Assembly (NCBI GenBank): GCA_934358955.1
Contig: CAKRLC010000015.1
Span: forward strand, 1 to 36,669
DNA length: 36,669 nucleotides
Source: an uncultured Roseburia sp.
Lineage (GTDB): Bacteria > Bacillota > Clostridia > Lachnospirales > Lachnospiraceae
Direction: 5' to 3'
Shown here: positions 1-8,163 of the stretch, piece after piece
Position numbering within the stretch: position 1 is the stretch's first letter
How the letters are laid out: each line of letters opens with the position of its first letter
Notes under the pieces: model-generated
Told to the model about the DNA's origin: nothing
The model's input: only the letters and a program-made list of their open reading frames with translations
The model's database searches: none
Made by a program: the position numbers and the translations under genes

Positions 1-58
1 ATAAATTGTCTGAATTTAATGTGCTTTATAAAAAATTAAAAAAATTGCAAAAAAAGGC

Positions 59-87
59 TTGCATAATTTTTTTTCCTGTGATATACT
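59..87 (+). promoter_or_regulatory. SigA-type promoter of the tRNA-Glu pair
   Basis: The -35 element TTGCAT (59-64) and the -10 element TATACT (82-87) are 17 bp apart. A TG dinucleotide at 79-80 makes this an extended -10. The predicted start is near 94, a few bases before the first tRNA. The AT-rich sequence in 1-58 could serve as an UP element. Nothing else is recognised in 1-58. Confidence 0.8.
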
Positions 88-97
88 CTGTGAGTAC

Positions 98-169
98 GGT
101 TCGTTGGTCAAGCGGTTAAGACGCTGCCCTCTCACGGCAGAATCAGGGGTTCGATTCCCCTACGAACTG
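98..169 (+). tRNA. tRNA-Glu (anticodon CTC), first copy
   Basis: The 72-nt cloverleaf has acceptor stem GGTTCGT (98-104) pairing with ACGAACT (162-168), G73 at 169, and anticodon stem CTGCC/GGCAG (124-128/136-140). The loop is CTCTCAC, giving anticodon CTC at 131-133. The T arm is AGGGGTTCGATTCCCCT. No CCA is encoded, so the CCA-adding enzyme must supply it. The first pair is a G1-U72 wobble. The anticodon reads GAG codons. It shares one promoter with the copy at 204. Confidence 0.95.
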
Positions 170-171
170 CT

Positions 172-190
172 CTGTTATCGAAGGTAACAG
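172..190 (+). other. Hairpin between the two tRNAs
   Basis: CTGTTATC (172-179) pairs with GGTAACAG (183-190) around a GAA triloop. It begins three bases after the tRNA 3' end, and a related hairpin follows the second tRNA. It lacks a T tract, so it is more likely a processing or 3'-end protecting element than a terminator. That role is inference. Confidence 0.6.
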
Positions 191-203
191 AAAAGGTTAG
201 AAT

Positions 204-275
204 GGCTCGTTGGTCAAGCGGTTAAGACGCCGCCCTCTCACGGCGGAATCAGGGGTTCGATTCCCCTACGAGCTG
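204..275 (+). tRNA. tRNA-Glu (anticodon CTC), second copy
   Basis: The acceptor stem is GGCTCGT (204-210) with ACGAGCT (268-274), G73 is at 275, the anticodon stem is CCGCC/GGCGG and the anticodon CTC is at 237-239. It differs from the first copy at four positions, which form two compensatory pairs: U3-A70 becomes C3-G70 in the acceptor, and U-A becomes C-G in the anticodon stem. All loops and tertiary positions are identical. CCA is not encoded. Confidence 0.95.
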
Positions 276-277
276 CT

Positions 278-295
278 CTGTTATGCGAATAACAG
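278..295 (+). other. Hairpin after the second tRNA
   Basis: CTGTTAT (278-284) pairs with ATAACAG (289-295) around the loop GCGA, a GNRA-type tetraloop. The stem sequence matches the hairpin after the first tRNA, so the duplicated unit appears to have been tRNA plus hairpin. Confidence 0.6.
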
Positions 296-305
296 CCCAA
301 CCCGG

Positions 306-341
306 AATGTCAGAAACGTAAGTTTTTGGCATTTTTATTTT
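306..341 (+). terminator. Intrinsic terminator of the tRNA operon
   Basis: A 12-bp stem, AATGTCAGAAAC (306-317) with GTTTTTGGCATT (322-333), closes on a GTAA loop. It includes G-U pairs. It is followed by a T-rich tract (TTTATTTT). Confidence 0.75.
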
Positions 342-412
342 GTAATTAGGAAATTCCTTGGAATTCTCTATTACAAAAAAAGGCACTAATGTGCCAAGGC
401 ACATTCTTTTTT
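341..412 (+). repeat. Hairpin repeat family 1, short copy
   Basis: An imperfect palindrome at 341-375 (TGTAATTAGGAAATTCC against GGAATTCTCTATTACA) is followed by GGCAC-TAAT-GTGCC (382-395). A terminator-like stem AATGTGCC-AA-GGCACATT (388-405) with a T6 run comes next. The middle segment GTGCC can pair with either neighbour, so the last two hairpins are mutually exclusive. The same module, 66 bp longer, lies at 30798-30938. It starts directly on the tRNA terminator tract. The final hairpin could terminate transcription in its own right. Confidence 0.7.
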
Positions 413-432
413 ATATCTAACAGGGAAAAGGC

Positions 433-461
433 TTGCAAAACAGCAGAATTAGTGATACCTT
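433..461 (+). promoter_or_regulatory. Probable promoter of the rimP-nusA-infB operon
   Basis: The -35 element TTGCAA (433-438), a 17-bp gap and TACCTT (456-461) preceded by TG at 453-454 form an extended -10. The -35 context GGCTTGCA is the same as in the tRNA promoter at 59. The -10 hexamer is weak. TATATA at 461-466 is an alternative with poor spacing. The predicted leader before rimP is about 110 nt. Confidence 0.55.
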
Positions 462-486
462 ATATATGATAGCACGATGACTTGTA

Positions 487-515
487 TTGAGAGAGGACAT
501 AAAGCCCTCTCTCAA
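487..515 (+). promoter_or_regulatory. Leader hairpin of the rimP operon
   Basis: TTGAGAGAGG (487-496) and CCTCTCTCAA (506-515) form a perfect 10-bp stem with a 9-nt loop, about 20 nt after the predicted start and 67 nt before rimP. There is no T run (CTCAATTTATG follows), so it is not a standard terminator. A role in mRNA stability or autoregulation is inference. Confidence 0.5.
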
Positions 516-581
516 TTTATGTTATGGCTTATCGTTGCTATGGATCAGAGAAAATTGAATATGGAAGGAAGAGGTGTACAC

Positions 582-1049
582 ATGTCGAAAAAAGAGATGT
601 ATGAAGCACGCACCGAGGAACTCATTACGCCGATCCTTGAACGCATGAACTTTGAACTGGTTGATGTGGAGTATGTCAAGGAAGGAAGCATCTGGTATTT
701 AAGAGTCTACATTGACAAAGAGGGCGGTATTACGTCTGATGATTGTGCAGATGTATCCAGAGAGATGAATGAGATTCTTGACAGGGAGGATTATGTAGAA
801 GGTTCTTATACATTTGAAGTAAGCTCCCCAGGTCTTGGAAGACCATTAAAAAAAGAGAAAGACTATGTGCGGAGTATGGGAAAGGAACTGGAGATCCGGA
901 CTTACCGCGCCATGAATAGACAGAAAGAATTTTACGGAATTTTAAAAGCATATGATGCTGATACAGTAACAATTGAGCAGGAAGACGGCACAGAACTGGT
1001 ATTTGATAAAGGCGATATCGCATTGATCCGTCTGGCTTTTGATTTTTAA
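582..1049 (+). CDS. rimP: Ribosome maturation factor RimP
   Basis: This 155-residue protein is of the RimP family, which helps mature the 30S subunit, binding near S12 during late assembly in the cytoplasm. The sequence shows the typical start (YEARTEELITPILERMNFELVDVEYVKEG by pattern), the YLRVYIDKEGG strand, the DCADVSREMNEILD helix and the diagnostic VSSPGLGRPLK motif near residues 80-90, then a C-terminal SH3-like barrel. The frame is open from 477, but the ATG at 582 is chosen because GGAAGAGG lies about 7 nt upstream and homologues start there. It is the first gene of the operon, 33 bp ahead of nusA, the standard bacterial order. Confidence 0.95.
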   Translation: MSKKEMYEARTEELITPILERMNFELVDVEYVKEGSIWYLRVYIDKEGGITSDDCADVSREMNEILDREDYVEGSYTFEVSSPGLGRPLKKEKDYVRSMGKELEIRTYRAMNRQKEFYGILKAYDADTVTIEQEDGTELVFDKGDIALIRLAFDF

Positions 1050-1082
1050 CAACATAACAGGAAGGAAATAAGGAGGAAAAAA

Positions 1083-2249
1083 ATGAGCAGCAATAATAAT
1101 GAATTATTAGAAGCGTTGACAATACTGGAACAGGAAAAAAACATCAGCAAGGATACTTTGCTTGAAGCGATTGAGAATTCACTGATCACAGCATGCAAGA
1201 ACCATTTTGGAACATCTGATAATGTAAAAGTTAACATTGATCCGGAAACATGCGAATATCATGTATTCCAGGAGAAAAAAGTAGTAGAAAAGGTAGAAGA
1301 TCCTGTAGAAGAGATCAGCCTTGTGAATGCAAAAATGATCGATTCCAAATATGAACTGGATGATATCGTAAATGTAGAAGTAAAATCCAAAGAATTTGGA
1401 CGTATCGCAACACAGAATGCAAAGAACGTTATTTTACAGAAGATCCGCGAAGAAGAAAGAAAAGTCCTTTACGATGAATACTACAGCAAAGAGAAAGATA
1501 TCGTAACAGGAATCGTTCAGCGTTATATTGGAAAGAACGTAAGCATCAATCTTGGAAAGGTAGATGCAGTCCTGACTGAAAATGAACAGGTAAAAGGAGA
1601 AGTTTTCCAGCCGACAGAGCGTATCAAATTATATATCCTTGAAGTAAAATCTACTTCCAAGGGACCAAGAATCTTAGTTTCCAGAACACATCCGGAACTT
1701 GTAAAACGTCTGTTTGAAGCAGAAGTTGCAGAAGTAAAAGACGGTACTGTAGAAATCAAGGCAATTGCCCGTGAGGCAGGAAGTAGAACAAAGATCGCTG
1801 TATGGTCTAACGATCCTGATGTAGATCCAGTTGGCGCATGTGTCGGAATGAATGGTGCACGTGTCAATGCGATCGTAAACGAACTTCGTGGTGAGAAGAT
1901 CGATATCATTACATGGAATGAGAATCCGGCAATGCTGATCGAGAATGCATTAAGCCCGGCAAAAGTAATTTCTGTTATCGCAGATGATGAAGAAAAAGCT
2001 GCAAAGGTAGTTGTTCCGGATTACCAGTTATCCCTTGCCATCGGTAAAGAAGGACAGAATGCAAGACTTGCAGCAAGACTTACAGGATTCAAGATCGATA
2101 TCAAGAGTGAGACTCAGGCGAGAGAAGCAGGCGATTTCTTTGATTATGAGAATGAATATGAAGATGATGAATACTATGAGGAAGATGGCGAATATCAGGA
2201 TGATGCTGATTACCAGAATGAGGAAGCAGAGTATTCAGAAGAAGAATAA
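1083..2249 (+). CDS. nusA: Transcription termination/antitermination factor NusA
   Basis: This 388-residue NusA binds RNA polymerase and nascent RNA to modulate pausing, termination and antitermination. An N-terminal RNAP-binding domain (about 1-125) is followed by an S1 domain (about 133-200) and two KH domains. The KH signatures are [19 protein letters not shown] and [18 protein letters not shown]. It is shorter than E. coli NusA because it lacks the C-terminal acidic repeat domains, as is usual in Firmicutes. It ends in a very acidic, tyrosine-containing tail (from about 357: many E, D and Y). The start has AAGGAGG 8 nt upstream. ylxR follows after 18 bp. Confidence 0.97.
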   Translation: MSSNNNELLEALTILEQEKNISKDTLLEAIENSLITACKNHFGTSDNVKVNIDPETCEYHVFQEKKVVEKVEDPVEEISLVNAKMIDSKYELDDIVNVEVKSKEFGRIATQNAKNVILQKIREEERKVLYDEYYSKEKDIVTGIVQRYIGKNVSINLGKVDAVLTENEQVKGEVFQPTERIKLYILEVKSTSKGPRILVSRTHPELVKRLFEAEVAEVKDGTVEIKAIAREAGSRTKIAVWSNDPDVDPVGACVGMNGARVNAIVNELRGEKIDIITWNENPAMLIENALSPAKVISVIADDEEKAAKVVVPDYQLSLAIGKEGQNARLAARLTGFKIDIKSETQAREAGDFFDYENEYEDDEYYEEDGEYQDDADYQNEEAEYSEEE

Positions 2250-2267
2250 TCGAGGCGGACAGAAACT

Positions 2268-2543
2268 ATGGCAAATAAAAAGATTCCGATGCGTCAATGC
2301 ATAGGCTGTGGAGAAATGAAGCCGAAAAAAGAAATGCTGAGAGTAATAAAAACAGCAGAAAACGAAATAATCTTAGATACAACCGGTCGGAAGAATGGCA
2401 GAGGTGCATACATTTGTCCCGGAAATGAATGTTTGCAGAAAGCGATCAAAGGAAAAGGATTAGAACGATCATTCAAGATGCCAATTCCAAAAGAGGTGTA
2501 TGAAGTGCTTACAAAGGAGATGGAAGAATTTGAGACCAGATAA
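2268..2543 (+). CDS. ylxR: YlxR/RnpM family RNA-binding protein
   Basis: This 91-residue basic protein of the DUF448/YlxR family is conserved between nusA and infB in Firmicutes. Seen here are MRQCIGCGEMKPKKEMLRV at the N terminus, a central GRGAYICPGNECL segment and a Lys/Arg-rich end. In Bacillus subtilis the homologue has been described as a modulator of RNase P (RnpM). A similar function here is inferred from family and position. The C-terminal codons overlap the proposed TTG start of the next gene, suggesting translational coupling. Confidence 0.9.
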   Translation: MANKKIPMRQCIGCGEMKPKKEMLRVIKTAENEIILDTTGRKNGRGAYICPGNECLQKAIKGKGLERSFKMPIPKEVYEVLTKEMEEFETR

Positions 2544-2847
2544 AGTACTGTCCATGTTAGGCATTGCAGCAAAATCCGGTAGTGTCGTAAGTGGTGAGTT
2601 TTCAACGGAGAAAGCAGTAAAAGATGGAAGAGCGTGCCTGGTGATCGTGGCAGGAGATGCCTCTGATAACACCAAAAAAATGTTTACCAATATGACCGAC
2701 TTTTATGAGGTTCCAATGTTTGTTTATTCTGACAAAGAAACATTAGGACATTGTATAGGAAAAGAATTTCGGGCATCGCTTGCAATTGTAAATGAAGGTC
2801 TTGCACGTTCCGTAGAAGACAAATTGAAACAGGCAACAACTGAATAA
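2530..2847 (+). CDS. ylxQ: YlxQ, L7Ae-family RNA-binding protein
   Basis: A protein of about 105 residues from the ribosomal L7Ae/L30e/S12e/Gadd45 family, whose members bind kink-turn RNA. The body reads [19 protein letters not shown], then a Rossmann-like [13 protein letters not shown] segment and a conserved [15 protein letters not shown] segment. The start is uncertain. The TTG at 2530 has AAAGGAG 10 nt upstream and matches where homologues begin. An in-frame ATG at 2500 has poor spacing to a Shine-Dalgarno and would add ten unusual residues. It overlaps ylxR by 14 bp. Its specific RNA target is not known from the sequence. Confidence 0.85.
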   Translation: MRPDKVLSMLGIAAKSGSVVSGEFSTEKAVKDGRACLVIVAGDASDNTKKMFTNMTDFYEVPMFVYSDKETLGHCIGKEFRASLAIVNEGLARSVEDKLKQATTE

Positions 2848-2864
2848 TGGAGGAGTCAGGATAT

Positions 2865-5840
2865 ATGGCAAAAATGAGAGTTCATGAACTTGCAAAAGAA
2901 TTAGAAATAAAGTCACAGGAAATAATAGAAGCCTTAGGCGGTACACAATACGAAGTAAAATCCGCAAACAGCAATGTGGATGATGCTGCGCAGGAAATCG
3001 TTCGTAAAAAATATAACAAAGCAACTGCACCAAAAGCAGAGCCGGCGAAAGCGAAGGCAGAAACAACAGCTCCTGCAAAGGAAGAGGCAAAGCCAGCTTC
3101 CGAAGCAGACCAGGAAAGACCAAAGAAAAAATCAAGCATTACAGCTGTTTTTAATGCACAGTACAGTAAAGGTGCCGGTCATGGAAACAATAACGGAAGA
3201 AGACCAAACCAGGGTGGCAGAAACAATGGCCGTCCAGGAGCAAACGGTGGTTCCTATGAGAACCGCAGACCGCAGGGTGACCGTCAGGAAAGAAACGGAC
3301 AGAATGGAAGAGCTGCACAGCAGGCGAAGCCATCTATGTCCGGTCAGGATATGAGAAAGTATTTTGACAGCCTTTTAAATCCAAACGCAGGCAAAGAAAC
3401 AGAAGCTGCACCAAAGGCTGAGGAAGTAAAAACAGAAACAACTGCCCAGACTCCGGTAACACAGGAGAGAGTTTTCAAAAAACCAACTGAAAATGTATAT
3501 GAGCAGATGCGTCAGCAGGAAAGAGCAGCAAGAAGTAATCAGGATAACAGACGTCCACAGGGAGATCGCCCGGCAAGAAGCGGACAGAACGGTTATAACA
3601 ACCGTAACAATGGTGACAGACCGAACCGTCCACAGGGTGACCGCCCATACAGAAATAATAATGGCGAAGGTGGTTATAATAACCGTAACAATGGTGACAG
3701 ACCAAACCGTCCACAGGGAGATAACAGAGGAGCCAGACCAAATGGTAACAATCAGAGACCTTACCAGAATGGAAGACCGGGTCAGAATTTTAATCAAGGT
3801 GATCGCAACGGCAACCGCGGTAATTCATATCGCGGCAAAGAATCTAATACCGGAAGACTGGATCGTGAAATTGACAAATTTAACAAAGATTCAGCACCAT
3901 TAGCAGATGAGATCCGTGGAAAAGAGACTCGTGATAGAGAACGCGATAACAAGAACCGCAACGGAAAACAGCGTGGTGATTATGATGTACTCGGAAGCAA
4001 AAAACAGGAACGTTTTGTAAACCTTGAGAAAAATGGCGGAAAGAAAAAACCACAGCAGCAGCCACAGCCAAAACAGGAAGAAGAAGTGATCAAAACACTC
4101 GTACTTCCGGAGAAATTAACGATCAAGGATCTGGCAGACAAGATGAAAGTACAGCCGGCAGTGATCGTAAAGAAATTATTCTTAAAGGGAACGATGGTAA
4201 CAGTGAACCAGGAGATCGACTACGACCAGGCAGAAGAGATCGCACTGGAATTCAACTGTATCTGTGAACCGGAAGAAAAGATTGATGTGATCGCAGAGCT
4301 GTTAAAAGAAGAAGATGATCCGGAAGAGACATTAGTACCACGTCCACCGGTAGTTTGTGTTATGGGTCACGTTGACCATGGTAAAACATCCCTTCTGGAT
4401 GCAATCCGCTCTACAAGAGTAACAGACCGTGAGGCAGGTGGTATTACACAGCATATCGGTGCATCTGTTGTATCCATTAACGGACAGAACATCACATTCT
4501 TAGATACACCTGGACACGAAGCATTTACAGCAATGCGTATGCGTGGCGCAAATTCTACAGACATTGCGATCCTCGTTGTAGCAGCCGATGATGGTGTAAT
4601 GCCTCAGACCGTAGAAGCAATCAACCATGCAAAAGCAGCTGGTGTAGAGATTATTGTTGCAATCAATAAGATTGATAAACCAAGTGCAAATATCGACCGT
4701 GTAAAACAGGAATTATCCGAGTACGAACTGATCCCGGAAGACTGGGGCGGAAGCACTATTTTCTGCCCGGTATCTGCACATACAAAGGAAGGTATTGATA
4801 ACCTGCTTGAAATGATCCTGTTAACAGCAGAGGTTCTGGAATTAAAAGCAAATCCAAAACGTAATGCAAGAGGTCTTGTAATTGAGGCACAGTTAGATAA
4901 AGGACGTGGAGCAGTTGCAACAGTACTGGTGCAGAAAGGTACTTTAAAAGTAGGTCAGCCGATCGCATGCGGAAGCTGTTATGGTAAAGTACGTGCAATG
5001 ATCGATGATCAGGGAAGACGTGTAAAAGAAGCAGGACCTTCCACACCGGTAGAGATCCTTGGATTATCCTCAGTACCGGAAGCAGGTGAAACATTTGTTT
5101 CTCCGGATACAGAAAAAGAGGCAAGAGCATTTGCAGAGACTTACATCTCCGAAAGCAAGAATAAGCTGATCGAGGATACAAAGGCAAAGATGTCCTTAGA
5201 CGATCTGTTCTCACAGATCCAGTCCGGAAATGTCAAAGAACTGAACATCATTGTAAAAGCAGATGTACAGGGTTCTGTAGAGGCAGTAAAACAGAGTCTT
5301 GTAAAATTATCAAACGAAGAAGTTGTCGTAAAAGTCATTCATGGTGGTGTAGGAGCGATCAACGAATCCGATATTATTCTTGCATCTGCATCTAATGCGA
5401 TCATCATCGGATTTAACGTTCGTCCGGATCCGACTGCAAAAGTAACTGCAGAGCGTGAAAATGTAGACGTACGTCTGTACAAGGTTATCTACAGTGCCAT
5501 TGAAGATGTGGAAGCTGCCATGAAGGGTATGTTAGATCCTGTATTTGAAGAGAAAGTAATTGGTCATGCAGAAGTAAGACAGATCTTTAAGGCATCCGGA
5601 GTTGGTAATATCGCAGGTTCTTATGTCTTAGACGGTGTATTCCAGCGTGGATGTAAAGTCCGTATTTCCCGTGAAGGAACACAGATCTTTGAAGGAAATC
5701 TTGCTTCCTTAAAGAGATTTAAAGATGATGTAAAAGAGGTAAAAGCAGGATACGAATGTGGTCTTGTATTCGAAGAATTTAATGATATCGCCGAGTTTGA
5801 CCAGGTAGAAGCATACATCATGGTTGAGGTTCCTAGGTAG
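2865..5840 (+). CDS. infB: Translation initiation factor IF-2
   Basis: This 991-residue IF-2 is the GTPase that places initiator fMet-tRNA on the 30S subunit and promotes subunit joining. An IF2-N domain ([13 protein letters not shown], residues 1-50) is followed by a long low-complexity region (about 55-400). A second IF2-N domain comes next, then the G domain with GHVDHGKT at 501-508, DTPGHE and NKIDK, and domains II-IV (C terminus [11 protein letters not shown]). It is much longer than B. subtilis IF-2 because of the linker rich in Asn, Arg, Gly, Gln and Pro. The ATG at 2865 is preferred over 2847: GGAGGAG lies about 10 nt upstream of 2865, and homologues begin MAKMRV or similar. Confidence 0.96.
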   Translation: MAKMRVHELAKELEIKSQEIIEALGGTQYEVKSANSNVDDAAQEIVRKKYNKATAPKAEPAKAKAETTAPAKEEAKPASEADQERPKKKSSITAVFNAQYSKGAGHGNNNGRRPNQGGRNNGRPGANGGSYENRRPQGDRQERNGQNGRAAQQAKPSMSGQDMRKYFDSLLNPNAGKETEAAPKAEEVKTETTAQTPVTQERVFKKPTENVYEQMRQQERAARSNQDNRRPQGDRPARSGQNGYNNRNNGDRPNRPQGDRPYRNNNGEGGYNNRNNGDRPNRPQGDNRGARPNGNNQRPYQNGRPGQNFNQGDRNGNRGNSYRGKESNTGRLDREIDKFNKDSAPLADEIRGKETRDRERDNKNRNGKQRGDYDVLGSKKQERFVNLEKNGGKKKPQQQPQPKQEEEVIKTLVLPEKLTIKDLADKMKVQPAVIVKKLFLKGTMVTVNQEIDYDQAEEIALEFNCICEPEEKIDVIAELLKEEDDPEETLVPRPPVVCVMGHVDHGKTSLLDAIRSTRVTDREAGGITQHIGASVVSINGQNITFLDTPGHEAFTAMRMRGANSTDIAILVVAADDGVMPQTVEAINHAKAAGVEIIVAINKIDKPSANIDRVKQELSEYELIPEDWGGSTIFCPVSAHTKEGIDNLLEMILLTAEVLELKANPKRNARGLVIEAQLDKGRGAVATVLVQKGTLKVGQPIACGSCYGKVRAMIDDQGRRVKEAGPSTPVEILGLSSVPEAGETFVSPDTEKEARAFAETYISESKNKLIEDTKAKMSLDDLFSQIQSGNVKELNIIVKADVQGSVEAVKQSLVKLSNEEVVVKVIHGGVGAINESDIILASASNAIIIGFNVRPDPTAKVTAERENVDVRLYKVIYSAIEDVEAAMKGMLDPVFEEKVIGHAEVRQIFKASGVGNIAGSYVLDGVFQRGCKVRISREGTQIFEGNLASLKRFKDDVKEVKAGYECGLVFEEFNDIAEFDQVEAYIMVEVPR
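3591..3718 (+). repeat. Intragenic direct repeat in the infB linker
   Basis: Two 47-bp units at 3591-3637 and 3672-3718 differ at only two positions, both silent, and encode [16 protein letters not shown]. Shorter related pieces encoding RPQGDR occur at about 3264 and 3550. The repeat lengthens the disordered linker of IF-2 and could change copy number by slippage or recombination. Confidence 0.85.
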
Positions 5841-5857
5841 GAAGTGAGGCTTAAAAA

Positions 5858-6253
5858 ATGAGAAAAAACAGTATAAAAAATACCCGTATCAATGGAGAGG
5901 TATTAAAAGAATTAAGCAATATTATTCGTGGTGAGATCAAAGATCCACGCATCAATCCGATGACGAGCGTGGTTGCTGTTGAGGTTGCACCGGATTTAAA
6001 AACATGCAAAGCATATATCAGTGTCCTGGGGGATGAAAAATCCCAGCAGGATACATTAAAAGGATTAAGAAGCGCTGAAGGCTATATCCGCATGCTTCTT
6101 GCAAAGAATATTAATCTCCGCAACACACCGCAGATCACATTTATTTTAGACCAGTCCATTGAATATGGTGTTAAAATGTCCAAAATGATCGATGACGTAA
6201 CCCGTGCGGATGCGGCATCCGGAACAACAGATGAAACAGAGGATGTTCAATGA
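5858..6253 (+). CDS. rbfA: Ribosome-binding factor A
   Basis: This 131-residue RbfA is a KH-type 30S maturation factor that acts on the 5' region of 16S rRNA, in the same pathway as rimP. Family features seen are the N-terminal KNTRINGEVLKELSNIIRGEIKDPRI segment, the VEVAPDLKTCKAYISVLG strand and the LRNTPQITFILDQSIEYG motif near residues 90-107. It ends in a short variable acidic tail. Its stop codon overlaps the start of the next gene (ATGA), so the two are probably translationally coupled. It lies 17 bp after infB. Confidence 0.95.
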   Translation: MRKNSIKNTRINGEVLKELSNIIRGEIKDPRINPMTSVVAVEVAPDLKTCKAYISVLGDEKSQQDTLKGLRSAEGYIRMLLAKNINLRNTPQITFILDQSIEYGVKMSKMIDDVTRADAASGTTDETEDVQ

Positions 6254-7200
6254 CAAATTTAGATGTTTTTCTGGCAGAAGCAGATACGATCGCCATTGCA
6301 GGTCATGTGAGACCGGATGGCGACTGTGTCGGATCCTGTCTTGCAACCTATAATTACATAAAAACATATTATCCGCATGCTAAGGTGGATCTGTATTTAG
6401 AACCGATCCCGAATATTTTCAAATTCATGAAGCGTTCTGAGGAGATCCAGAGTGAATGGCCGGATGACCGCAGCTATGAGCTGTTTATCGCACAGGACTG
6501 CGGAGATACATCCAGACTTGGAAATGCGGCAAAGTATTTTGAAACTGCAGCCCATACGATCTGTGTAGATCATCATGTGAGTAACCAGAGCTTTGCGGAG
6601 CATAATTATATTTTCCCGGATGCAAGCTCTACCAGCGAGCTGATATTTGAATTGCTGCCATATGAGCGCATTGACCGGGAAATTGCAGAATGCATCTATA
6701 CAGGCATTATTCATGATACGGGTGTATTCCAGTATTCCAGCACCTCCAGAAGAACGATGGAGATAGCAGGAAAGCTAATGGAAAAAGGAATTGATTTCTC
6801 AAGGATCGTAGATGAAACATTTTTTACCAAGACTTATAATCAGAATCAGATTATGGGACTTGCCCTTGTAAAAAGCAAGCTGCACCTGAATGGAGCCTGT
6901 ATTTCCAGCGTGATCACAAAGGAAGAAATGAAAGAATACGATGTTTTGCCAAAGCATCTTGACGGCATCGTAAGCCAGCTTCGCGTCACAAAAGATGTAG
7001 AAGCAGCCATCTTTTTATATGAACTTTTAGATGGCGAATTTAAAATCAGTACAAGATCAAAAAATCTGGTAGATTTATCCCAGATTGCGGTAAAATACGG
7101 TGGCGGCGGTCATAAGAGAGCAGCCGGATTCTCCATGAAAGGAGAGCCTGAGCAGATTGTCAAAACAATTGTTGCGGATATTGCCGCACAGCTGCCATAA
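6250..7200 (+). CDS. nrnA: DHH/DHHA1 phosphoesterase, NrnA-like (oligoribonuclease / pAp phosphatase)
   Basis: This 316-residue protein of the bifunctional NrnA family degrades short RNA oligomers to mononucleotides and can dephosphorylate pAp in studied homologues. The sequence shows GHVRPDGDCVGSC near residues 18-30 (metal site), DCGD, the signature VDHHVSN near 107-113, and the C-terminal DHHA1 motif GGGGHKRAAGFS. Its place between rbfA and truB is the common Firmicute arrangement and links RNA recycling to translation genes. It overlaps rbfA by 4 bp. Assignment as NrnA rather than another DHH subtype is by position and length. Confidence 0.88.
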   Translation: MTNLDVFLAEADTIAIAGHVRPDGDCVGSCLATYNYIKTYYPHAKVDLYLEPIPNIFKFMKRSEEIQSEWPDDRSYELFIAQDCGDTSRLGNAAKYFETAAHTICVDHHVSNQSFAEHNYIFPDASSTSELIFELLPYERIDREIAECIYTGIIHDTGVFQYSSTSRRTMEIAGKLMEKGIDFSRIVDETFFTKTYNQNQIMGLALVKSKLHLNGACISSVITKEEMKEYDVLPKHLDGIVSQLRVTKDVEAAIFLYELLDGEFKISTRSKNLVDLSQIAVKYGGGGHKRAAGFSMKGEPEQIVKTIVADIAAQLP

Positions 7201-7227
7201 TGATAAAATGCAAAAAAAGGATACAAT

Positions 7228-8163
7228 ATGGTCAACGGAATCATTAATGTATATAAGGAAAAAGGATATACTTCCTTTGATGTAGTTGCGAAGCTTCGCG
7301 GTATCTTTAAGCAGAAAAAAATCGGACACACAGGGACACTTGATCCGGATGCGGAAGGAGTGCTGCCTGTGTGTCTTGGTAAAGCGACAAAAGTCTGCGA
7401 GCTTCTGACAGATAAAAGCAAAGAGTATGAGGCTGTCCTGATGCTCGGAAAAATTACAGATACACAGGACATGACAGGAACTGTGCTGGAAGAACATGAA
7501 GTGAATGTAACGGAGCAGGAAGTCCGGGAAATAATACATTCCTTTGTAGGTGAATCCAGACAGGTGCCACCGATGTATTCAGCTTTAAAGGTGAATGGAC
7601 AGAAGCTGTGCGACCTTGCCCGTGCAGGGAAAACAGTCGAGCGTCAGCCAAGACCGATCACCATTTTTTCTATCGAGATCCTGAAGATAGAATTGCCAAG
7701 GGTACGCATGCGTGTCCATTGCTCAAAGGGAACCTATATCAGGACGTTATGCCAGGATATCGGAGAAAAGCTTGGCTGCGGAGGATGCATGGAGCAGCTT
7801 CTTCGGACAAGGGTTTCAGAATTTTCCCTTTCTGATGCAAAAAAAATCGGCGAGATCGAGGAACTCGTGCATGAATATACCGAAGGAGTTCCACCACAGG
7901 AGTGGAATGCGGCAATGTTCCCCTTTGTTTCTCCTGTAGATGCTGTTTTTTCGCAGTATTCGAAAGCAATCGTTCCGGATCTGTATGCAAAACCATTATA
8001 TAATGGAAACCGGATCGAACCGGAAATGCTATTGGACTTCCAGACATCAATGACAGAAGAGCCAATCAGAATTTATGATGAAAAGGAGCACTTTATCGGA
8101 ATTTATGAATTCCAGCAGGAGCGGGGCAATTTTAAACCTGTGAAAGTGTTTATGGAAGAATGA
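7228..8163 (+). CDS. truB: tRNA pseudouridine(55) synthase TruB
   Basis: This 311-residue TruB converts U55 in the T loop of tRNAs to pseudouridine. The N-terminal GIINVYKEKGYTSFDVVAKLR motif is followed by KIGHTGTLDPDAEGVLPV, where D39 is the expected catalytic aspartate. YSALKVNGQKLCDLAR and the RVRMRVHCSKGTYIRTLCQDIG motif then follow, with a C-terminal TruB_C domain. The start ATG at 7228 lies 27 bp after nrnA with AAAAAAGG upstream. The stop overlaps the ribF start by 4 bp. Confidence 0.96.
   Translation: MVNGIINVYKEKGYTSFDVVAKLRGIFKQKKIGHTGTLDPDAEGVLPVCLGKATKVCELLTDKSKEYEAVLMLGKITDTQDMTGTVLEEHEVNVTEQEVREIIHSFVGESRQVPPMYSALKVNGQKLCDLARAGKTVERQPRPITIFSIEILKIELPRVRMRVHCSKGTYIRTLCQDIGEKLGCGGCMEQLLRTRVSEFSLSDAKKIGEIEELVHEYTEGVPPQEWNAAMFPFVSPVDAVFSQYSKAIVPDLYAKPLYNGNRIEPEMLLDFQTSMTEEPIRIYDEKEHFIGIYEFQQERGNFKPVKVFMEE

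Noticed and set aside
98..275. Integration site of a mobile element at the tRNA genes
   Set aside because: No integrase, no direct repeat of a tRNA 3' end elsewhere in the window, and the neighbouring genes are core. The duplicated tRNA is a normal tandem pair.
477..581. Upstream extension of rimP to an ATG at 477
   Set aside because: It would translate through the leader hairpin, has no Shine-Dalgarno, and adds 35 residues absent from homologues. ATG 582 has a good ribosome binding site.
3591..3718. Possible CRISPR-like direct repeats
   Set aside because: Only two long units plus fragments, in frame within infB, with no regular spacers. This is a protein-coding repeat.
3375..3797. Long minus-strand open frames opposite infB
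   Set aside because: They lie over the repetitive Asn/Arg/Gly-coding region, have no ribosome binding site and give low-complexity hydrophobic products. They are shadows of the real gene.
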